A DNA stretch of 64,000 bases from Sphingopyxis sp. (GTDB taxonomy: Bacteria > Pseudomonadota > Alphaproteobacteria > Sphingomonadales > Sphingomonadaceae). A program made the position numbers and the translations under genes. The DNA lies in contig JAGHZY010000017.1 in NCBI GenBank assembly GCA_017745175.1, positions 20,576-84,575 on the forward strand. The letters run 5' to 3'. The notes beneath the pieces were generated by a model. The model worked only from the letters and a program-made list of their open reading frames with translations, was not told where the DNA came from and did no database searches. This document shows, piece after piece, positions 59,073 to 64,000 of the stretch (positions within the stretch are counted from its first letter, which is position 1; each line of letters begins with the position of its first letter).

Positions 59073-61370
59073 TCAATCGCCCAGGTCGACCTGGTGTTTC
59101 TGCGCCCAGGCCTGATACTGGCTGCGCGGGCTCGACGACGGCTGGCCGAGGATCGCGGGCATCGCGGCGCGCAGTGCGCCGAGATCGAGCGAGCGGATCA
59201 TCGCCTTGACCGGTCCGACGCCCGCGGGGGTGATCGACAGGCGTTCGACGCCGACACCGAGCAGCGCCATGGCCTCGAGGGGCCGTCCGCCCATTTCGCC
59301 GCAGACGCCGAGCGCGACTTTCGATCCCGAAACCATGCGGACGACGCGCGCGAGGTAGCGCATGACGATCGGCGAGAGCCAGTCGTAACGCTCGGCGAGG
59401 CGCGGATGCGCGCGGTCGGCGGCGAAGAGGAACTGGGTCAGGTCGTTGGTGCCGATCGACAGGAAATCGAGGTGCGGCAGCATCAGATCGAGCGTCTCGA
59501 CGAGGCCTGGTACTTCGAGCATCGCGCCATAGCGGATCGCGACCGGAAGTTTCTTGTTATGCCGCGCCAGCCATGCGCGCTGGCCGACGAACAGCTCGCG
59601 CGCCGCTTCATATTCCCATGGCTCTGACACCATCGGGAACATGACGTTGAGCGTGCGTCCGGCGGCCGCTTCCATAAGCGCCCGCGCCTGGACTTTGAGC
59701 AGGCCCTCGCGTTCGAGCGCGAGCCGCAGCGCGCGCCAGCCCATTGCGGGATTTTCTTCCTGCGCGGTGTCGCGGACATTCATATAGGGCAGCGCCTTGT
59801 CGCCACCGATATCGACCGTCCGGAAGATCACCGGCCGGTCGCCCGCCGCATCGAGCACGTCGCGATAGAGCCGCTGCTGGCGGTCGCGCGACGGCAGTGT
59901 CGCCGACACAAGGAACTGGAACTCGGTACGGAACAGCCCGATCCCGCGCGCGCCGGTCAGGTCGAGCGCCGCGACGTCCTCGCGGAGGCCCGCGTTGATC
60001 ATCAGCTCGATCGGGACGCCGTCTTTCGTGACCGCCGGCAGGTCGCGCAGGGCGGCGAGGTTGGCGCGACGTTTCTGCGAAATCTCGAGCTTGGCGTCGA
60101 AGGCCTCCTGTACCGCTTGCGTCGGCCGGACGTGGAGCTGGCCGGCGGTGGCGTCGAGCAACAACATGTCGCCTTCGCGGATCGACGCGCGGACATCGCT
60201 GACGCGGCCGATCACCGGCACCCCCATCGCGCGTGCGACGATGATGACGTGCGCGGTCAGCGATCCTTCCTCGAGCACCACGCCTTTCAGGCGGCGGCGG
60301 TCATATTCGAGCAGTTCGGCGGGGCCGAGGTTGCGCGCGATCAGGATCGAATCCTGCCGAAGGCCCATTTGCGCCGCGGTACCCATCTGCCCCGACACGA
60401 TACGGATCAGCCGGTTCGACAGATCTTCCAGGTCGTGCATGCGGTCGCGCAACAACGGGTCGTCGATCTGGCGCATCCGCATCCGGGTGCGCTGCTGGAC
60501 GCGTTCGATCGCCGCCTCGGCGGTCAGGCCGCTGTCGATCGCCTCGTTGATCCGCCGCGACCAGCCTTCGTCATAGGCGAACATCTTGTAGGTCTCGATG
60601 ACCTCCTCATGTTCGCCGCCGACGCCGAATTCGGCCGAACTCGCCATGCGATCGATCTGCTCGCGCATCTTGTCGAAGGCGGCATAGACGCGGTGGCGCT
60701 CGGCCTCGATATCGTCGGCGACCGTATGCTCGATGGTGATGCGCGGCTGGTGGAACACGGCGACCCCGGCGCCCATGCCGTCGACGAGCTTCTGCCCGTT
60801 CAGCCGCTGCGCCGACTGATCGGCCGCGGCGGCATCGGTGCGCGCGGCGGTATCGACAAGGTCGGCGTTGGCGATCAGCTCGGACAGCACCATCGCGACC
60901 GTCTGCAGCGTCTCGATCTCGATATCGTCGTAGCGGCGCGGATCGCTGTGCTGGACGCACAGGACGCCGACCGCGCGCTCGCGGCGGATGATCGGGACGC
61001 CGGCAAAGCTGTGGAACAATTCTTCACCCGTTTCCGGACGATAGGAAAAGTCGGGGTGCGCGGCGGCTTCGTCGAGGTTCAGCGTCTCGATCTGGTCGGC
61101 GATCGTTCCAACCAGCCCTTCGCCGAGGCCGAGGCGCGTGACATGCACCGCCTCCTGCTTCAGCCCGCGCGTCGCATAGAGTTCGAGCGCGCCGTCGCGC
61201 AGCAGGTAGATCGAACAGACCTCGCTATCGAGGCATTCGCCGATGATGCCGACGACCTGGTTGAGCTTGCCCTGCGCATTGACACGCGATGCCATGACCT
61301 CGTGCAGCCGGGTCAGGATGGTGCGCGCTGACTGGGCGGCTGACGAGGGCGGTGGCGGGGCGTTGGTCAT
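59073..61370 (-). CDS. ptsP: Phosphoenolpyruvate-protein phosphotransferase PtsP (EI-Ntr) with GAF domain
   Basis: A 765-residue enzyme I of the nitrogen PTS. An N-terminal GAF domain covers about residues 25-170 (VVGIIGECLDSEVCSIYLLR; LFHSFAGVPIIRRERAVGVL). The EI part has SLTAHVIIVARAMGVPVIG with the phosphorylated His, DLTGARGIGLFRTEFQFLVS and the C-terminal PEP domain GIGTNDLTQFLFA-type (SIGTNDLTQFLFAADRAHPR). It phosphorylates NPr and controls carbon/nitrogen and stress responses; no NPr or EIIA genes are adjacent. Confidence 0.96.
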   Translation of the reverse strand: MTNAPPPPSSAAQSARTILTRLHEVMASRVNAQGKLNQVVGIIGECLDSEVCSIYLLRDGALELYATRGLKQEAVHVTRLGLGEGLVGTIADQIETLNLDEAAAHPDFSYRPETGEELFHSFAGVPIIRRERAVGVLCVQHSDPRRYDDIEIETLQTVAMVLSELIANADLVDTAARTDAAAADQSAQRLNGQKLVDGMGAGVAVFHQPRITIEHTVADDIEAERHRVYAAFDKMREQIDRMASSAEFGVGGEHEEVIETYKMFAYDEGWSRRINEAIDSGLTAEAAIERVQQRTRMRMRQIDDPLLRDRMHDLEDLSNRLIRIVSGQMGTAAQMGLRQDSILIARNLGPAELLEYDRRRLKGVVLEEGSLTAHVIIVARAMGVPVIGRVSDVRASIREGDMLLLDATAGQLHVRPTQAVQEAFDAKLEISQKRRANLAALRDLPAVTKDGVPIELMINAGLREDVAALDLTGARGIGLFRTEFQFLVSATLPSRDRQQRLYRDVLDAAGDRPVIFRTVDIGGDKALPYMNVRDTAQEENPAMGWRALRLALEREGLLKVQARALMEAAAGRTLNVMFPMVSEPWEYEAARELFVGQRAWLARHNKKLPVAIRYGAMLEVPGLVETLDLMLPHLDFLSIGTNDLTQFLFAADRAHPRLAERYDWLSPIVMRYLARVVRMVSGSKVALGVCGEMGGRPLEAMALLGVGVERLSITPAGVGPVKAMIRSLDLGALRAAMPAILGQPSSSPRSQYQAWAQKHQVDLGD

Positions 61371-61467
61371 CGCAATCCTGCTAACAGAAGGATGCGGTGA
61401 GCGCCAATACCCCGCGCGCGTTTGTTCGATCTAATCCGTGCAGTCCGGACGTGATCGGCCGCAGGGG

Positions 61468-62217
61468 CTAGTGGTTCCCCGCCGGAACCGTCGGGGTTGC
61501 TGCCGCTGCGCTCGATGTCGCCGTCGGCTGAACCGGCGTTGTCGGCGCGCCGTATGCGGGCGTCACAGCCGGCCGCGGCGCATATTTGGCATCCCACGCG
61601 ACCGCGTCGGACTGATATTTGGCATAGGCCTCGTAGAATTCGCTGAACGGCTCGTCGAGCCGCGCGAGATGCGCCGGCGCCTGTTCGACCAGTTGCGCGG
61701 TGGGTGTGGACGAGACGATCTGCGCGATCTCGTTGGCGCGCGTGCAAAAGCCGCGCTGCGCGGGCGGCTGTGCGAAATAGTTGAACAGCTGCGTCGACAG
61801 CCGGTCGCGCGGCGCGATGCCGTTGTTCCTGTTGTCCTTGCCGAGTTGCGTGATCACCGACTTTTCGGTCGACTTGATCACCTTGCCGTGCGTCTTGATG
61901 ATATTGTTATACGCCGAAACAAGCGTAGTTTCCTCAAGACCGCGGCAGCCGATGGCGGCGACGTTGAGCCCGATCTTGAGCTGCCAGAAGGCACGATCGC
62001 CGGTTATGCCGCTGTTCGCAGTGACGAAGCGGCCGTCGACCCCGCGGCCGGGCAAAATCTGCGTCAGCGAGGCATTGCCCGGCGGCATCGGGCGCGGCGG
62101 AATGACGACGGCGACCGGTGGCGGGGGAGGCGGCGGCGGCGGGGGAGGCGCTTTGGGCGCGCAGGCGGCGACGCTCGCCAGCAAACCGGCAACGATGATC
62201 TTACGCGACAAATTCAT
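61468..62217 (-). CDS. Proline-rich exported lipoprotein, function unknown
   Basis: A 249-residue lipoprotein. The start at 62217 follows GGGGAG; the longer frame is overlapping noise. The N-terminus MNLSRKIIVAGLLASVAACA has a lipobox (SVAAC), then a striking run of about 12 prolines (AP-x-P11-VAVV). The rest is a helical domain (FWQLKIGLNVAAIGCRGLEE; NNIIKTHGKVIKSTEKSVIT) with a low-complexity Ala/Pro/Thr end. The poly-Pro segment could be a peptidoglycan-spanning spacer. No known family is recognised. Confidence 0.8.
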   Translation of the reverse strand: MNLSRKIIVAGLLASVAACAPKAPPPPPPPPPPPVAVVIPPRPMPPGNASLTQILPGRGVDGRFVTANSGITGDRAFWQLKIGLNVAAIGCRGLEETTLVSAYNNIIKTHGKVIKSTEKSVITQLGKDNRNNGIAPRDRLSTQLFNYFAQPPAQRGFCTRANEIAQIVSSTPTAQLVEQAPAHLARLDEPFSEFYEAYAKYQSDAVAWDAKYAPRPAVTPAYGAPTTPVQPTATSSAAAATPTVPAGNH

Positions 62218-62249
62218 GACCCACTCCCCAACCGCGAAATTATGCGGAA

Positions 62250-63254
62250 TCAACCCCGGGCGTGCAACGCCGCTTCGGCCTGTTGCACCAGAGATGCGAC
62301 GATTGCAGCCGCGCTCTCCTCTTCGGATACCATACCGACAGATTGCCCTGCCATTAACGAACCATTTTCGACGTCGCCGTCGATCACGGCGCGGCGCAGC
62401 GCGCCCGCCCAATAATGCTCGATTTCAAGCTGGGCTTCCATCATGTCGACCACGCCCGCGTCGAGCTTGTTCGCGACTTCGCGCTGCTTCGCCGTGAAAG
62501 CTTCGGTGCCCGCATTTTTGAGCGCGCGAACCGGAATGACCGGCAGGCGCGGGTCGATCTGGACGCTTGCCACCGCTTCGCGCGCCGATGCGCGCAGAAA
62601 GGCCTTTTTGAAATTGGGATGCGCGATGCTTTCGGTCGCGCAGACGAAGCGCGTGCCGAGCTGGACGCCCGAGGCACCCATTTCGAGATAGGCGGCGATC
62701 GCTTCGCCGCGGCCAATCCCGCCGGCAACGAAGACCGGGACCTGATCCGCGAGCTCGGGCAGGATTTCCTGCGCCAATACGCTCGTCGACACAGGGCCGA
62801 TATGGCCGCCTGCTTCCATCCCCTCGATCACAAGCGCATCGACGCCCGAGCGAACGAGTTTCCTGGCGAGCGCGAGCGTCGGGGCGAAGCAGATCACCCT
62901 GGCGCCCGAAGCCTTGATCGCCTCGAGACTGCCCTTGGGCGGCAAGCCGCCGGCAAGCACGACATGGCCGACCTCATGCTTCGCGCACACGTCGATCAGC
63001 TCGAACAATTGCGGATGCATCGTGATCAGGTTGACACCGAAATTGCGCGTCGCGAGCGCCTTGGTCGCAGCGATTTCGGTATCGAGCAGCTCGGGCGTCA
63101 TCGCGCCGCACGCGATCACGCCGAATCCGCCGGCATTGCTGATGGCGCTGACGAGGTTGCGTTCGGAAACCCAGCTCATCGCGCCGCAGAGGATGGCATA
63201 ATCGCTTCCGAGAAGTTCGGTGCCGCGGGCCATCAGATCGTTAATTTTGTTCAT
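62250..63254 (-). CDS. Nitronate monooxygenase (NAD(P)H-dependent flavin oxidoreductase)
   Basis: A 334-residue FMN protein of the nitronate monooxygenase family. The start MNKINDLMARG at 63254 is chosen over a 42-codon upstream extension without a convincing start. Core motifs: CGAMSWVSERNLVSAISNAG, FGVNLITMHPQL, VFVAGGIGRGEAIAAYLEMG and ASGVQLGTRFVCATES. It oxidises alkyl nitronates or related compounds, or acts as a general reductase. Divergent from the YezD-like gene. Confidence 0.94.
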   Translation of the reverse strand: MNKINDLMARGTELLGSDYAILCGAMSWVSERNLVSAISNAGGFGVIACGAMTPELLDTEIAATKALATRNFGVNLITMHPQLFELIDVCAKHEVGHVVLAGGLPPKGSLEAIKASGARVICFAPTLALARKLVRSGVDALVIEGMEAGGHIGPVSTSVLAQEILPELADQVPVFVAGGIGRGEAIAAYLEMGASGVQLGTRFVCATESIAHPNFKKAFLRASAREAVASVQIDPRLPVIPVRALKNAGTEAFTAKQREVANKLDAGVVDMMEAQLEIEHYWAGALRRAVIDGDVENGSLMAGQSVGMVSEEESAAAIVASLVQQAEAALHARG

Positions 63255-63383
63255 CGAGGCTGCCTTTGCCAGCACCGGGACTCGCGCGCAATCCCCTGCG
63301 GCTTTGCGCTTGCCCGCCCGCAGGGCGCCTGAATCCGTTAGGCGTGACAACCGAACCTTTCGGCGCAGAAAGCAAATCAATCA

Positions 63384-63411
63384 TTGTCAACTAAATCAGT
63401 TGGCATATGCT
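63384..63411 (+). promoter_or_regulatory. Promoter with palindromic operator upstream of the YezD-like gene
   Basis: TTGTCA (63384-63389) and TATGCT (63406-63411) are spaced by 16 bases. Overlapping the -35 and running into the spacer is the inverted repeat CAACT-AAATC-AGTTG (63388-63402). A repressor bound there would block the promoter. The start codon is 33 bases downstream. Confidence 0.6.
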
Positions 63412-63444
63412 TTGCCGACGAATCCAGAAGGGAAAGGAAAGATC

Positions 63445-63615
63445 ATGAGCGCTATCAGGGACGTCGCCAAAGGCGGCTCCGAAGAGGTGTCGCGCGCCAT
63501 CCAGACGGTGCTCGAAGCCCTCGACAGGCTGAAGTTCGGCGCGATCCAGCTGACCGTGCACGAGGGGCGTCTGGTGCAGGTCGATGTGACCGAGCGGCAC
63601 CGCTACCCCAACTGA
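63445..63615 (+). CDS. YezD-like small protein (DUF2292)
   Basis: A 56-residue protein with GGGAAAGGAAAG as ribosome-binding site. The body (SRAIQTVLEALDRLKFGAIQLT, then VHEGRLVQVDVTERHR) matches the DUF2292/YezD pattern 'L...I-x-x-G-x-I-x-L-x-V-H-x-G-x-V-x-Q-I-x-x-x-E'. In Bacillus the homologue belongs to the sulfur-starvation regulon. Here it precedes a TonB receptor by 100 bases, so a role in sulfur-responsive uptake is possible. Confidence 0.8.
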   Translation: MSAIRDVAKGGSEEVSRAIQTVLEALDRLKFGAIQLTVHEGRLVQVDVTERHRYPN

Positions 63616-63715
63616 TTTCAAAAGCTCCCGAAGAGGGATGTCCCTCATCCTGCCGCAGACCGGACCGCCGGATGTGGCAATTTTCGTATGATCTCAAAGC
63701 AACAGGAAAATTGTC

Positions 63716-64000
63716 ATGGCCGCAAAATATCCGTCCGTCCGTCGCCGCCTGCCGGCGTCCGCGCTTACACTGTCCTTCCTGCTCGCGCTCGGCGCGACCC
63801 CGGCGATGGCTGGGGAAACCGAAGCGGGTATTGCCGCCGTTGCCGCCGCCGGAACGGCCGATGCTGCCGACGAAGCCGACAGCGACGTCAGTCGCGGTGA
63901 CATCATCATCGTCACCGCCCGCCGCCGTCAGGAAACCGCACAGGAAGTGCCCGTCGCGATCTCGGTCATCCGCGGCGACTCGATCGAGGCGACCGGCAAC
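63716..64000 (+). CDS. TonB-dependent receptor, N-terminal part (runs off the window)
   Basis: The first 95 codons of a receptor that continues past the right edge. A signal peptide (SALTLSFLLALGATPAMAGE) is followed by an Ala-rich linker and the TonB box/plug start DIIIVTARRRQETAQEVPVA, a pattern standard in sphingomonad receptors. The substrate is unknown; the YezD-like neighbour suggests a sulfur compound. RBS AGGAAA lies 9 bases upstream. Confidence 0.9.
   Translation, partial: MAAKYPSVRRRLPASALTLSFLLALGATPAMAGETEAGIAAVAAAGTADAADEADSDVSRGDIIIVTARRRQETAQEVPVAISVIRGDSIEATGN

Noticed and set aside
1..64000. CRISPR arrays, insertion sequences, prophage or restriction-modification systems
   Set aside because: No regularly spaced repeats, transposases, phage structural genes or methyltransferase/nuclease pairs were seen.

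Overview
The window is GC-rich alphaproteobacterial DNA, most likely from a sphingomonad and probably Sphingopyxis-like. The evidence is the many TonB-dependent receptors (four complete or partial), a FecI/FecR surface-signalling pair, secreted esterases and glycosidases packed with ATGA overlaps, a MucR/Ros regulator, a lone GAF-EI (PtsP), and the chromosomal order tsaB-rimI-mucR-fur-plsC-miaB-phoH. This is recognition from sequence; no database search was run. No transposase, integrase, CRISPR array, rRNA or plasmid/phage replication gene was seen.

Layout. (1) 1-8.7 kb: a tightly overlapping plus-strand catabolic operon: the end of an alpha-L-rhamnosidase, a type-B carboxylesterase, an alpha/beta hydrolase, a tannase/feruloyl-esterase lipoprotein, an acyl-CoA synthetase, a small exported protein and a GH3 beta-glucosidase with a PA14 insert. 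Together they look suited to stripping sugars and acyl groups from plant phenolic glycosides and activating the released acid. (2) 9.6-21.9 kb: a complete Tad (Flp pilus) locus. The plus-strand run is flp-cpaB-cpaC-small lipoprotein-cpaE-cpaF-tadB-tadC-tadD-TPR-tadV, and it converges on a minus-strand tadG-tadE-like-tadE operon. The flp leader is rich in hairpins and TTAAC motifs. (3) 22.3-32.2 kb: a glycine-zipper protein, an ECF sigma/FecR/TonB receptor (STN domain) signalling module, a very AT-rich gap, a PraB-like secreted protein, a second TonB receptor and a tRNA-Thr(UGU). (4) 32.2-39.8 kb: housekeeping genes (DUF429-like nuclease, NifU-type Fe-S scaffold, nitroreductase, tsaB, rimI, mucR, fur, plsC, miaB, phoH). 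(5) 39.8-48.1 kb: an accessory block lying between phoH and ybeY, which are normally neighbours. It holds a haem/haemoglobin TonB receptor with Fur-like boxes and its DUF6607 partner, a DEDDh exonuclease, DoxX, an AhpD-like/ECF41 sigma pair with a textbook ECF41 promoter, and a TPR protein. (6) 48.2-54.5 kb: ybeY, corC, a GT4 glycosyltransferase, rarA, an MmcQ-like protein, a serine hydrolase and a GFA protein. (7) 54.7-59.0 kb: an envelope glycosylation cluster (GT2, GT39-like, LPG-synthase-like flippase, methyltransferase). (8) 59-64 kb: ptsP, a proline-rich lipoprotein, a nitronate monooxygenase, a YezD-like small protein under a palindromic operator, and the start of another TonB receptor that runs off the window.

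The most promising places for a second look are the structured flp leader and the Tad locus with no full-length CpaD; the FecIR-receptor-PraB-receptor block with its AT-rich gap; the insertion between phoH and ybeY; the ECF41 module; and the YezD/TonB receptor promoter at the right end.
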